Of a DNA stretch of 64,000 bases, positions 26,393 through 35,397 are shown in pieces. A program made the position numbers and the translations under genes. The DNA is from CAYOUV01 sp963790075 (GTDB lineage: Bacteria; Chloroflexota; Anaerolineae; Anaerolineales; Villigracilaceae), in NCBI GenBank assembly GCA_963790075.1, contig CAWBNG010000004.1, positions 496,001 through 560,000 of the forward strand, in the 5' to 3' direction. The notes below the pieces were generated by a model. That model made no database searches. It was given only the letters and a program-made list of their open reading frames with translations, and was not told the origin of the DNA. How positions within the stretch are numbered: position 1 is the first letter of the stretch; each line of letters starts with the position of its first letter.

Positions 26393-27753
26393 TGGTCAGC
26401 CTGCGCGAGCTTCCCTCGGTTGAGCAGTTGTTGCAAAGCGCTCCGGCGACCAAATTAATCGCAGCCTATGGCCGTCCCCTGACCCTGCAGGCTATCCGTG
26501 GCGTGCTGGATGATATCCGCCAACAGGCTGCGACAGACGCCTCATCCACACTTCCTAAACAGCAAGTCCTGCTGGAGCGGGTACGGGACAGGCTGGAAGA
26601 AGCGGTTCGTCCCACGCTGGTTCCGGTGATCAACGCCAGCGGCGTGATCCTGCACACCAACCTGGGACGTGCCCCGCTCAGCGATGCCAGCTTACAGGCG
26701 ATGGAGATGGTCTCGCGCGCTTATTCCACCCTCGAATATGACCTTGAGAAGGGGAAACGCGGCTCGCGACTGGTCCATGCCGAATCTGTGCTAAAACAAT
26801 TGACTGGTGTTGAAGCCGCCCTGGTGGTCAACAATAACGCCTCAGCCTTGCTGCTGGCGCTTTCCGCGCTGGCGCGCAGGCGGCGGGTGGTCATCGCCCG
26901 CTCGCAACTGGTCGAGATCGGCGGCGGTTTTCGCGTCCCGGAGGTGATGCAGCAGTCCGGTGCCAGGCTGCTCGAAGTCGGCACGACCAACAAAGTACGC
27001 CTCTCCGATTATGAAGAAGCCTTCGCTGAACCGGTGGCGCTGGTCATGCGCGCTCACCGCTCCAATTTCAAGATCATCGGTTTTACCGAAGAACCGGATT
27101 TAAAAGAAATCGTCGCGGTGGCCCACGCACACAATCTGCCCGTGATCGACGACCTCGGCTCGGGCGCCCTGCTGGAGACCGAGCGTTTCGGACTTGGACA
27201 CGAGCCGACGGTGCAGGAATCCCTGGCGGCCGGCGCAGACCTGGTCTGTTTCTCCGGGGATAAGCTGCTCGGCGGTCCCCAGGCCGGGATCATCCTCGGG
27301 CGCAAATCCCTGGTCGATAGGCTCAAGAAACATCCGCTGGCGCGCGCCCTCCGCGCCGACAAGACCTGCCTGGCGGGGATCACGGCCACACTGCTGCATT
27401 ATCTCAAGGACGAGGCTGAACAAGAGATTCCCATCTGGCGCATGATCGCCCAGGACGCAGCTCAAATCAAGGCTCGGGCGCAGGCTTGGGCTGACGAACT
27501 CGGCCAGTGGCAGGTCGTGCCGGGCGAGTCGACGGTGGGCGGGGGCAGCCTGCCCGAGGAAGTCCTGCCGACGTTCCTGCTGGCGCTGGATGTGCCGCAT
27601 GCGGATCGTTTCCTGGGAAAATTACGCCAGGGGCAACCGCCGGTGATCGCCCGCACGGAGAACGATCGCATCCTGTTCGATCCGCGCACGGTGCTGCCCG
27701 GGCAGGAGGGGGCCTTGCTGGCAGCCATTCGGAATGCATTGAAAAAAGTGTAA
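26392..27753 (+). CDS. selA: L-seryl-tRNA(Sec) selenium transferase
   Basis: A 453-residue PLP enzyme converting Ser-tRNA(Sec) to Sec-tRNA(Sec) with selenophosphate. The N-terminal domain (LRELPSVEQLL, then TLVPVINASGVILHTNLGRAP) and the fold-type I motifs VNNNASALLLAL, RSQLVEIGGGFRVPEVM and the PLP-lysine site CFSGDKLLGGPQAG are conserved. Full family length. Presence implies a selenocysteine system in the organism; selB, selC and selD are not in this window. Overlaps the upstream membrane-protein stop codon. Confidence 0.95.
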   Translation: MVSLRELPSVEQLLQSAPATKLIAAYGRPLTLQAIRGVLDDIRQQAATDASSTLPKQQVLLERVRDRLEEAVRPTLVPVINASGVILHTNLGRAPLSDASLQAMEMVSRAYSTLEYDLEKGKRGSRLVHAESVLKQLTGVEAALVVNNNASALLLALSALARRRRVVIARSQLVEIGGGFRVPEVMQQSGARLLEVGTTNKVRLSDYEEAFAEPVALVMRAHRSNFKIIGFTEEPDLKEIVAVAHAHNLPVIDDLGSGALLETERFGLGHEPTVQESLAAGADLVCFSGDKLLGGPQAGIILGRKSLVDRLKKHPLARALRADKTCLAGITATLLHYLKDEAEQEIPIWRMIAQDAAQIKARAQAWADELGQWQVVPGESTVGGGSLPEEVLPTFLLALDVPHADRFLGKLRQGQPPVIARTENDRILFDPRTVLPGQEGALLAAIRNALKKV

Positions 27754-27787
27754 GTGGATCAAACATCAGTCATTGACATTATTCGCA

Positions 27788-27897
27788 TTTACAGAGTGCT
27801 GCGTGCATATTTGAACCAGGTTTCTGCAGCATACAGGCAATGCGATAAAAGATAATTCAGGAAAACATACAGGAAGCAGTAAACGGAGAAAAGTATG
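27788..27897 (+). repeat. Duplicated leader sequence, copy 1
   Basis: This stretch upstream of the M24 peptidase gene matches 29148-29257 upstream of tsaD: TTACAGARTGCTGCG, TTGAACCAG, TTCRGGAAAA and GAAGCAGTARA occur in the same order and spacing. It ends at the peptidase ATG. Confidence 0.7.
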
Positions 27898-29145
27898 AAA
27901 TCTGAGCTGGATGCCCTGATGGGTGAAAAGAACCTGGATGCACTGATCGTCCTGGGGAATGCCGATCACAACCCGCCCATGTATTACATGACCGGCGGCG
28001 GGCACGTCAACGATGCGCTGCTGTTCAAGAAAAGCGGGCAGGAAGCAATCCTCTTCCATCTCGACATGGAGCGCGACGAAGCCGCCAAGACCGGCCTAAA
28101 GACCCAACCCTACAGTAAGTATCCCGAAAAGGAGCTGCTCGAGCAGGCCAAGCATGACACCCTGTTGAAGGATGCCCTGCGCCTGCAATCGATCCTGAGA
28201 GACCTGGGCTTGACGCGTGGCCGTTTGGGCGTGTACGGTTTCACGGATTTGAGTGCCTCCTTTGGGATGTTGTCCCATTTGGGGAGGCTGCTGCCAGACC
28301 TGGAACTGATCGGGGAATCGCGCGAGCAGTCGCTTTTCATGCGCGCCATGGAGACCAAGGACGAGCACGAGATTGCACGCATCCGCAGGATGGGTCAGGT
28401 CACGACCGGGGTAGTTGGCAAAGTGGCGGACTACCTGACTTCCTGCCAGGTGCGTGACGACGAAGTGCTGCTCAATGAAGACGGCTCACCCCTGACGATC
28501 GGCCAGGTTAAGGGCATGATCAACCTGTGGCTGGCCGAACGCGGCGCGGAAAATCCTGAGGGGACGATCTTCGCCATCGGCCGCGACGCGGGCGTGCCGC
28601 ACTCGGTTGGGAACCCGGATGATTTCGTGCGCCTGGGGCGCACGATCGTCTTCGACATCTACCCCTGCGAGGCGGGCGGCGGCTACTTCTACGATTTCAC
28701 CCGCACCTGGAGCCTGGGCTATGCCACACCTGAAGCACAGAAACTGTACGATCAGGTGCGTGAATTCTACGAATACGTGGTTGAAAATCTCGATCTGAAC
28801 GCGCCATTCAAGGATTACCAGAAGCTGGTCTGCGATTTCTTCGAGGCTCGTGGACACCCCACCCCGCAGAATACGGATGCCCCGGTCGAGGGCTACGTGC
28901 ACAGCCTGGGACACGGCCTGGGGTTGAACGTTCACGAGCGCCCTTTCTCTGGTGCCGCCGCGACCGAGAAGGATCGCCTGGCGCCCGGGGTGGTCATGAC
29001 CATCGAGCCGGGCCTGTACTACCCTGAGCGGGGGATGGGCGTGCGCCTGGAGGACACTTACTGGGTGCGCCCCGATGGTAGAATGGAAATGCTGGCCGAA
29101 TATTCGCAGGATTTCGTCCTGCCGATGAAAAATTGGAAGAAATAG
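27895..29145 (+). CDS. Xaa-Pro aminopeptidase / M24-family peptidase
   Basis: A 416-residue protein with an N-terminal creatinase-like domain and a C-terminal pita-bread M24 domain. Metal ligands can be followed: Asp in VFDIYPC, Asp in FYDFTRTW, His in HSLGHGLGLNVHE, Glu in TIEPGLYY and Glu in VRLEDTYWV. It should remove N-terminal residues before proline, with two metal ions. ATG 27895 follows GGAGAAAAG. The next gene is tsaD, with a similar leader between them. Confidence 0.88.
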   Translation: MKSELDALMGEKNLDALIVLGNADHNPPMYYMTGGGHVNDALLFKKSGQEAILFHLDMERDEAAKTGLKTQPYSKYPEKELLEQAKHDTLLKDALRLQSILRDLGLTRGRLGVYGFTDLSASFGMLSHLGRLLPDLELIGESREQSLFMRAMETKDEHEIARIRRMGQVTTGVVGKVADYLTSCQVRDDEVLLNEDGSPLTIGQVKGMINLWLAERGAENPEGTIFAIGRDAGVPHSVGNPDDFVRLGRTIVFDIYPCEAGGGYFYDFTRTWSLGYATPEAQKLYDQVREFYEYVVENLDLNAPFKDYQKLVCDFFEARGHPTPQNTDAPVEGYVHSLGHGLGLNVHERPFSGAAATEKDRLAPGVVMTIEPGLYYPERGMGVRLEDTYWVRPDGRMEMLAEYSQDFVLPMKNWKK

Positions 29146-29147
29146 CA

Positions 29148-29257
29148 ATTACAGAATGCTGCGAAAATAATTGAACCAGAATTTGGTTTTTGAAGACAAT
29201 TTATTAGAATCAGAGTTCGGGAAAATATGCAAGAAGCAGTAGAAATTGGAAAGTGTA
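29148..29257 (+). repeat. Duplicated leader sequence, copy 2
   Basis: Partner of 27788-27897. The copy covers the first in-frame ATG (29227) of the tsaD frame, suggesting that this ATG lies in a former untranslated leader. Confidence 0.65.
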
Positions 29258-30291
29258 TCTTGGAAAGTAGAGAGTTGATCCCAGCACGAATATTGGCAAT
29301 CGAGAGCTCCTGCGACGAAACCGCCTGCGCCGTGCTCGAAAACGGGCGCGCCCTCCTGGCTTCGGCCGTCGCTTCACAGATGGAATTGCACGCCCGTTTT
29401 GGAGGCGTTTTCCCGGAGGTCGCTTCGCGGCAGCATGTGTTGTCGATCCTACCGGTGGTCGCGCAGACGCTGGCGCAGGCGCACCTGGCGCTGAGTGATG
29501 TGGATGCCATCGCAGTCACGCGTGGTCCCGGACTGGCCGGATCCCTGGTAGTGGGATTGAATATGGCCAAGGGTCTGGTGCTGGGGACGGGCCTGCCCCT
29601 GGTAGGCGTCAATCACCTGGAGGGCCATATTTATTCTGCCTGGGTCTACAACGCCAGCGATACCCCCTCACCAGAACCAGAATTTCCCCTCCTGGCAATG
29701 CTTGTCTCGGGAGGGCACACTGAGCTGAACTTGATGGGAGGACATTTAACCTACCAGCGCCTCGGCGGGACGCTGGACGACGCAGCCGGTGAAGCCTTTG
29801 ACAAGGTGGCGCGCATGATTGGCCTGGGCTATCCCGGTGGCCCGGCGGTGCAGAATGCGGCCGAGGGCGGCGATCCGCACCGTTTCTCCTTCCCACGCGC
29901 CTGGCTGGAAGGGACCTGGAACTTTTCCTTCAGCGGCCTAAAGACGGCCGTCCTGCGCGAAGTTCGCGAATTGGCGAAAAGCGGTGAATTACCGGTCGCT
30001 GACCTGGCCGCCAGCTTCCAGGCGGCGGTGGTGGAAGTCTTGTACGAAAAAACCATGGCAGCTGCGCGCCAGTTTGGTGCCAAACAGCTACTCATAGCGG
30101 GTGGGGTATCCGCCAACCAAGCCCTGCGGCAGGCCTTTTTATCCCAGGATGAGTTCGCGGTGCATATCCCACCGCTCTCGCTCTGCACGGACAATGCTGC
30201 CATGATCGCCGCTGCTGGCTATTACCGGTTTGCACATCATTTTCGCGACGAATTGAATATAGACGTTCAGCCTACCTGGCCTTTGTCTTAG
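29227..30291 (+). CDS. tsaD: tRNA N6-adenosine threonylcarbamoyltransferase
   Basis: A Kae1/TsaD protein of ~340-354 residues that transfers threonylcarbamoyl to A37 of ANN-decoding tRNAs. ILAIESSCDETACAVLENG, the metal motif HLEGHIYSAW, VSGGHTEL and the GTLDDAAGEAFDKVARMIGLGYPGGP segment are conserved. The conserved protein begins around ARILAIES; the 18 residues from ATG 29227 fall in the duplicated leader, so TTG 29260 or TTG 29275 may be the true start. Its functional partner tsaC is encoded convergently at 30.7 kb. Confidence 0.95.
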   Translation: MQEAVEIGKCILESRELIPARILAIESSCDETACAVLENGRALLASAVASQMELHARFGGVFPEVASRQHVLSILPVVAQTLAQAHLALSDVDAIAVTRGPGLAGSLVVGLNMAKGLVLGTGLPLVGVNHLEGHIYSAWVYNASDTPSPEPEFPLLAMLVSGGHTELNLMGGHLTYQRLGGTLDDAAGEAFDKVARMIGLGYPGGPAVQNAAEGGDPHRFSFPRAWLEGTWNFSFSGLKTAVLREVRELAKSGELPVADLAASFQAAVVEVLYEKTMAAARQFGAKQLLIAGGVSANQALRQAFLSQDEFAVHIPPLSLCTDNAAMIAAAGYYRFAHHFRDELNIDVQPTWPLS

Positions 30292-30406
30292 TTTCTGGGC
30301 ACCTTCGGTCTATTGCTGTTTGTCTCGGTTCTTTACTTCGTCGCTTTGAGCTTGTGGGAGCTCTGCGACCCACGTTTACGTGAACGCTAATTCTCAATAA
30401 CAAAAA

Positions 30407-30436
30407 GTGCGCGGATTTTGATCTGCGCACCTTTGT
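30407..30436 (-). terminator. Bidirectional terminator between tsaD and tsaC
   Basis: GTGCGCGGAT and ATCTGCGCAC pair with one mismatch around TTTG. On the minus strand it is followed by TTTTTG, a good terminator for the tsaC operon; on the plus strand by CTTTGTATT, weaker, for tsaD. Confidence 0.7.
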
Positions 30437-30445
30437 ATTAAAACC

Positions 30446-30499
30446 CAAACCGCGTATTGGGCCGGCCCAGGCCCGTGCGCGGTTTGTAGAGGAGAATGC
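30446..30499. repeat. 41-nt structured element, copy 1, with GGAGAATGC tail
   Basis: CAAACCGCG / CGCGGTTTG outer stem (9 bp), TATT and GTG internal loop, GGGCC / GGCCC inner stem (5 bp) and hexaloop GGCCCA. Four bases later comes GGAGAATGC (30491-30499). Same lengths as copy 2 at 30593. Confidence 0.7.
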
Positions 30500-30592
30500 A
30501 ATATCAATTATATGCTCTGACATAAATGCAACCTGAATAGTAGCTAAGAAGTGGATTAGAAAATTCGGACCATAATTGCCCCATTTAAACCC

Positions 30593-30648
30593 CAAACCCC
30601 GGTTAGGACTGGCCCAAGTCCCTACGGGGTTTGTCATGCGGAGAATGC
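30593..30648. repeat. 41-nt structured element, copy 2, with GGAGAATGC tail
   Basis: CAAACCCCG / CGGGGTTTG outer stem, GTTA and CTA internal loop, GGACT / AGTCC inner stem and the same hexaloop GGCCCA; GGAGAATGC follows at 30640-30648. Three base pairs differ from copy 1 in a fully compensatory way. Confidence 0.7.
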
Positions 30649-30721
30649 TATCTATATTTTACTGACCCAGTTAAGAAAAACATGAACAAAGCTTAAGAAC
30701 TTGATGAGAAAAAATTCGGAT

Positions 30722-31339
30722 TTAGCCGAAGATGGCCTGGATTTCATCGCGCGATATCGGCCCTGGGCGCAGGATCAGCGGGTCCGCACTCAGGCAGCTG
30801 ACCACAGTGGAGGGCACGCCGCCGGGTGCCCGGCCCCCATCCAGGATCAGCGCGATGCGTCCGTCCAATTGGGCCAACACTTCCCCCGCCGTGGAGGGGC
30901 TTGGCTCCCCCGAACGGTTAGCCGAGGTGACCGCCATCGGTCCGGCGGCGCGTAATAACGCACGGGCCACAGGGTGGTCGGGCACGCGCACACCGACTGT
31001 CGCCTGCGGAGACAGGTTGTCCGGCAGGGACGGGTGGTTGGGGACCACCAGAGTCAGCGGGCCGGGCCAGTAGCGCGCTGCCAGCTTCCCGGCAACCGGT
31101 GTCACTTCCGAGGCAACCCGGTCCAGGTCTTCCGGGTCGGCGATCAGGATCGGGATGGCCTTTTCAGTCGAGCGGCCCTTGGCCAGGTAAATCTTTTCGA
31201 TGGCCTCCTGGTCAAAGGCCAAAGCCCCCACACCGTAGACCGTGTCGGTGGGGAAGGCCACCAGCCCGCCGGCGCGCAGCACTGCGAGCGCCTGAGGGAT
31301 GGCTTGGGGGTGGTCGGCAGGGATGATTTTGGTTTCCAT
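30722..31339 (-). CDS. tsaC: L-threonylcarbamoyladenylate synthase (Sua5/YrdC family)
   Basis: A 205-residue enzyme making threonylcarbamoyl-AMP from Thr, bicarbonate and ATP, the first step of t6A synthesis. The YrdC motifs are LRAGGLVAFPTDTVYGVGALA, KGRSTEKAIPILIA, ARYWPGPLTLVV, VGVRVPDHPVARALL and VTSANRSGEPSP. ATG 31339 is selected from the family's N-terminus; the longer frame overlaps prmC. It begins 5 bases after prmC and ends at a terminator. Confidence 0.93.
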   Translation of the reverse strand: METKIIPADHPQAIPQALAVLRAGGLVAFPTDTVYGVGALAFDQEAIEKIYLAKGRSTEKAIPILIADPEDLDRVASEVTPVAGKLAARYWPGPLTLVVPNHPSLPDNLSPQATVGVRVPDHPVARALLRAAGPMAVTSANRSGEPSPSTAGEVLAQLDGRIALILDGGRAPGGVPSTVVSCLSADPLILRPGPISRDEIQAIFG

Positions 31340-31344
31340 GGTGA

Positions 31345-32220
31345 TTACAGCTGGCCAGGCAAGTGGATTTCCAGCAACCGGTCGTGCCCGGCCAAGTCCT
31401 GGTGCAGGCGGATTTGCGCTTCCGAAAAGAAGTCGTAGGCCAGCGACAGCACAGCTGCGCCTTGTGTGCTTTCCAACTCGAGCAGCAGCATCCCGTCCGG
31501 CGCCAGCCATTCCTGCGACAGGCCGATCAAGCGGCGGATCAGGCCCAGGCCATCGGGGCCGCCGTCCAGGGCCAGGGATGGTTCGCGGCCGTAGATGCGC
31601 AGTTTCTGCAGGGTTTCGGTCGGGATGTAGGGCAGGTTGGCGCAGATCAAGTCGAAGTGTTCATCGGTCGGGAGGGGGTCGGGATGCGGGGGCAGCAGGT
31701 CACATGCGACAAAGTCGATACACTGTTCAACGCCGAACTTACGCGCGTTGCGCTGGGCCACATCCAGCGCGGACGGGGAAATATCGGTGGCGAGCAGGCG
31801 CAGGCCGGGCATATGCACCGCCAGCGCGACGGCAATGCAGCCCGAGCCGGTCCCCACGTCCGCCACAGTGCGTCGTTCCGGGCGGCGCCGCAGCCAATCC
31901 AGCGCCTTCTCGATCATCAGCTCAGTTTCCGGACGCGGGATGAGCACCTCGGGTGTGATCTCCAGGTCCAGGCCAAAGAATGACCAGTGTCCCAGCACGT
32001 AGGGCAGCGGTTCGCCCTTTCCAAGGCGTCGCATGGCGCTTTGCAGGCTGGCAAGTTGATTGGCGTCGAGTTCCAGCTCGAGGTGCGACATGACCCAGGT
32101 ACGCGGTTTGCCGGTAATCTCGGCCAGCAGCACCTGGGCATCCATATTGGGGGTTTCACTGATGGTCCCCAGCCGGGCGGCAGCCCGTTCGAGCAGGTTT
32201 AGGATTTGAGACTTACTCAT
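31345..32220 (-). CDS. prmC: Release factor glutamine methyltransferase
   Basis: A 291-residue SAM-dependent enzyme that methylates the Gln of the GGQ loop in release factors. The N-terminal helical domain is followed by the RPETELMIEKAL region, the SAM motif VADVGTGSGCIAVALA, and ICANLPYI, where NLPY replaces the usual NPPY (a tolerated variant). The gene overlaps the MalG-like permease by 8 bases. Its substrate gene prfA lies upstream in the same operon, separated by two permease genes. Confidence 0.93.
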   Translation of the reverse strand: MSKSQILNLLERAAARLGTISETPNMDAQVLLAEITGKPRTWVMSHLELELDANQLASLQSAMRRLGKGEPLPYVLGHWSFFGLDLEITPEVLIPRPETELMIEKALDWLRRRPERRTVADVGTGSGCIAVALAVHMPGLRLLATDISPSALDVAQRNARKFGVEQCIDFVACDLLPPHPDPLPTDEHFDLICANLPYIPTETLQKLRIYGREPSLALDGGPDGLGLIRRLIGLSQEWLAPDGMLLLELESTQGAAVLSLAYDFFSEAQIRLHQDLAGHDRLLEIHLPGQL

Positions 32221-33061
32221 CGATTGTCCCGAACATCATCCTTTCCAGCAGCGAGCGCTGCAGGATGACGAATATTACCACGACCGGGATGCTCATCAGC
32301 AGGGACAGGGCTGCCAGCTCGCTCCACGGCTCGGAAGCGCCCATCTGGCGGATGGCCCAGATAGCCATGGCCAGCGTGACCAGACGCCCGTTCTCGATGA
32401 ACAGCCAGCCGATGGCGAATTCGGCGTAGGCGATCAAGAACGCGATTAAAGCCGCCACCCCGATCGAGGGCAGCGCCAGCGGCAAGGTGACACGCCAGAA
32501 GGTGGTGAAGTCACCTGCCCCGTCCAGGAAGGCGGCTTCCTCCAGTTCCTTGGGTACGGCCTGGAAAGCGGCGCGCATGTTCCAAATGCAGAACGGCATG
32601 GCGAAGGAGGCGTAGACCACCGTCAGACCGAAGAGGGTCGTGCGGATCTTCAGGATGCTGAGCAGGATGAAGAGCGGGGTGGTCAGCGCGATGGGCGGCA
32701 GCAGGGCGGTCAGCAGCAGGGCGAACAGGCCGATACCCCGTCCCGGGAAGCGGTAGCGGGCGAAGGCGTAAGCCAGGCTGGTCCCCAATCCCACAGCGGC
32801 CAGCGCCGATCCGACCGAGACGATCAGGCTGTTCCGGAGCAGTCCCCAAAAGGAGAGCGACTGCGAGGGGTTGTTCCAGACGCGGGCGAAGATTGCGAAG
32901 GTAAATTCCTTCGGCCACAAGCGGAAATCAGTCGGCGCGCCGTGCAGCGAACCGTCGAAGGCCAGGCGCGCCATACCCCAAATCGGCAGCAGCACGAACA
33001 GGGCGATGACGAACAGCAGAATTTGCAGGCCAAACTGCTGGCGGCGGGTTAGTTTAGACAT
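32213..33061 (-). CDS. Sugar-type ABC transporter permease (MalG family)
   Basis: A 282-residue inner-membrane permease with six hydrophobic segments. The cytoplasmic EAA loop reads EEAAFLDGAGDFTTFWRVTL. It starts within the end of the previous gene (8-base overlap), so it should pair with the MalF-like half of the fusion protein as a heterodimeric channel. No binding protein or ATPase gene is nearby, so those subunits must be encoded elsewhere or shared. Confidence 0.88.
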   Translation of the reverse strand: MSKLTRRQQFGLQILLFVIALFVLLPIWGMARLAFDGSLHGAPTDFRLWPKEFTFAIFARVWNNPSQSLSFWGLLRNSLIVSVGSALAAVGLGTSLAYAFARYRFPGRGIGLFALLLTALLPPIALTTPLFILLSILKIRTTLFGLTVVYASFAMPFCIWNMRAAFQAVPKELEEAAFLDGAGDFTTFWRVTLPLALPSIGVAALIAFLIAYAEFAIGWLFIENGRLVTLAMAIWAIRQMGASEPWSELAALSLLMSIPVVVIFVILQRSLLERMMFGTIDE

Positions 33062-35285
33062 AGTCCACTCCCTGCGAAGCGCGGCTCCAGCGATTGAGCG
33101 CCAGGATAAAACCGACCAGGATCAGTGCGGTCAGCACGTTCAGCGCGGCCGAGACAGCGAACTGGCCACCGCCCGAACCGCCCGCGTTGAGCAGCCCGTA
33201 GGACAGGCTGGCCAGGGTCAGGTCCGGCCAGGGTGGATCGAAGACCTGGAACAGGTAGAACTGGTTGAAGGCGAAGATGGCACGGATGATGATGGCCGGC
33301 ATCAGGAGCGGCCTCAGCAGCGGCCAGATCACCTCCCGCAAGGTACCCCAGAAACCGGCCCCGTCCAGCGCGGCGGCGTCGAGCACGTCCTGCTGCACCA
33401 GCTTCAGTCCGGCCGAGGCGGCCAGCATCATGAACGGGAAGCCGTACCACAGGCTGGGGATCAGCAGTACAAACAATGCCACTGATGGGTTGTCCTGCCA
33501 ACCCAGCAGTACGCGTTCCAGCCCGAAGCCAGGCGTCTGGGGGTAAGCACTGCCGGCCAGGCTGAGCATCCCGAAGGAGGGCGCGAAGATTTGCACCCAC
33601 ATGATCGCGCCGACCGACTCGGGGATGGCCCAGGGCAGGATGAACAGGGTCTGCCAGCCTTTCTTGAAATGCAGCCCCTTTTGCCACAGGATCAGGGCCA
33701 CGCCCAGGCCGAGCGCCGTTTGTAAAACAACCGACAGCCCGGTCCAGAGCACTTCGAAAACCAGCAGTTCCCCGCCCAGGCCGGAGACCAGGCTGCCCAG
33801 CAGTTTCAACCCAAGCCAGTGCACCTGGCGCGAGGACGAGACGATGGGGATGTGATTCAAGTCGACTGCTTTGACTTGTCCGGTCAACCCCAGCCAGACT
33901 TCGCGCCATACGCCGCCGGTCAGCCCGTCGCGAATGGCGGTGCTGGTGAAATCGGTCATCGACATGGCTAGCTGGAAGAGCAGCGGGAAGAGCGTCAGCA
34001 GGGCGAAGGCGATTAGCCCCGGCACCAGCCAGGGCATAGCTTTTTGGCCCTCGCGCTTCAGCACTGACGCCGGGATTTTCCCGACAGTGTTGGCACCTGT
34101 CGGGGCTTTCTCGGGCCTGGTTTTTCCCCGTCTAGTGAAGGCTCTACGGATTGGATCGACGACCAGCACCTGCAAGCCGTCAGCGGCAGCCAGTGCGAGC
34201 GGGGCGGTCAGGACCAGGATGTACTGCGGCCACTTGGTTGGCCAGAGCAGCAGGAATACGAGCGCGATAACGATCCACAGGCCGTAGACGCGTTCGCGTT
34301 GCCACAAACGCTTGATCCCGGCGATGGCCAGCAGGCTGATGAGGGTGTCAAGCGAGAGCACGAAAACGCCTGGATGCCAGGGTACGGACATCATCAGCGT
34401 GACGAGAGGCTGCCAGAAGGGATATGCGGTACGCTGGACCTCCTGCGCGCCGGTGGCGTAAGCGGTGTGGAAGAGCAGCGATTCACTCAGCCGGCCGAGC
34501 GGATCCGGCCACAGGTAGGGATCGGCCAGGAAGAAGCCGGCCAGAGCCAGCCCACCCCACAGCAAGATGGTTCTGATGGAAGGTTTGAGCACTCCACCCG
34601 AAATTTGAGCCTCCGGTTGTGAGTCTTCTCGCCTGAGCCAGAGCATGTCGACCAGGATCGCAAATCCGACCAGTGCGTAGAGATATTTCCCGGCGGCGGT
34701 CAGACCCAGGAAAATGGCTGAGAGCGCCAGCCAGCCAAAAGACCTACCTGCCCGCTGGGCGGATTTCTTCCATTGGACGTAGCCCAGGACCGCCAGCAGG
34801 CTGGTCAGGGCTGGCTGGCCTTCCAGCATGACCTGGCTGGTGTATTTGATGGTGAAGGTGTGGATGGCCAGGAGCAATCCCGCCAGCGGATTAACCAGAG
34901 CTAAGAGCGCCGCTTCCAGCGTACCGAAGGCGGCCGCTTCGGTGCGGGCGTACTGCAATTGTGGCTCGGGCAGGGTGGAAGCCGGACCGGCCGAGGTGGG
35001 CAGGTCGGGGACCAGGGGTGCCGGCGTCGCGGGCAGCAAGGCCAGACTGTAGGCGATCTTGGCCAGTGGGGGATGTTCGGGCCGGTAGTTCGTTTCCAGG
35101 AAACCGTGCCAGTCCGAGGTCCGTATCAGCGCCGCGTATTGCTGGGCGGCGCGCAGGTAATCGTCCTCGTCGTAGTCGATCGGCAGCAGGTTGACGGCGC
35201 GCAGGCGCAGCATCCAGGCCAGGACAACCACCAGTAAAACGGCCAGGATGCGCAACAGCGGTTGGAGGCGGGGGCGCTTTTTCAT
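33054..35285 (-). CDS. Fusion of GT39-like membrane glycosyltransferase domain and MalF-type ABC permease
   Basis: A 743-residue continuous ORF. Residues ~1-400 look like a GT-C/GT39 mannosyltransferase: an early loop with acidic motif DYDEDDYLRAA, RPEHPPLAKIAYSLALL and ~9-10 hydrophobic segments. Residues ~410-743 are a complete MalF-type permease: entry helix LIAFALLTLFPLLFQLAM, then TDFTSTAI, and an EAA loop reading LDAAALDGAGFWGTLREV. The two parts are joined by a basic linker (RRAFTRRGKTRPEKAPTG). Such a fusion is unfamiliar to me; it may couple glycan-lipid chemistry to sugar movement or simply fuse neighbours. Confidence 0.8.
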   Translation of the reverse strand: MKKRPRLQPLLRILAVLLVVVLAWMLRLRAVNLLPIDYDEDDYLRAAQQYAALIRTSDWHGFLETNYRPEHPPLAKIAYSLALLPATPAPLVPDLPTSAGPASTLPEPQLQYARTEAAAFGTLEAALLALVNPLAGLLLAIHTFTIKYTSQVMLEGQPALTSLLAVLGYVQWKKSAQRAGRSFGWLALSAIFLGLTAAGKYLYALVGFAILVDMLWLRREDSQPEAQISGGVLKPSIRTILLWGGLALAGFFLADPYLWPDPLGRLSESLLFHTAYATGAQEVQRTAYPFWQPLVTLMMSVPWHPGVFVLSLDTLISLLAIAGIKRLWQRERVYGLWIVIALVFLLLWPTKWPQYILVLTAPLALAAADGLQVLVVDPIRRAFTRRGKTRPEKAPTGANTVGKIPASVLKREGQKAMPWLVPGLIAFALLTLFPLLFQLAMSMTDFTSTAIRDGLTGGVWREVWLGLTGQVKAVDLNHIPIVSSSRQVHWLGLKLLGSLVSGLGGELLVFEVLWTGLSVVLQTALGLGVALILWQKGLHFKKGWQTLFILPWAIPESVGAIMWVQIFAPSFGMLSLAGSAYPQTPGFGLERVLLGWQDNPSVALFVLLIPSLWYGFPFMMLAASAGLKLVQQDVLDAAALDGAGFWGTLREVIWPLLRPLLMPAIIIRAIFAFNQFYLFQVFDPPWPDLTLASLSYGLLNAGGSGGGQFAVSAALNVLTALILVGFILALNRWSRASQGVDYV

Positions 35286-35397
35286 GAGACCTCCGGTCGA
35301 CCTCTGGCACGGGTTGAAAACCCGATGCCGTCAAAAGGTTTGGGATGAAACTACAAAGGCAAAAAAAGAAGGGCACGGTTAATCCGCGCCCATGGGG

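Noticed and set aside
30272..30637. 121-codon minus-strand ORF with two similar peptides
   Set aside because: It overlaps a terminator and the structured elements; differences between the peptide copies are mostly nonsynonymous whereas the stems covary.
33049..33909. 286-codon minus-strand ORF in the permease region
   Set aside because: Alternative frame of the GT39/MalF fusion; Arg/Gly-rich nonsense.
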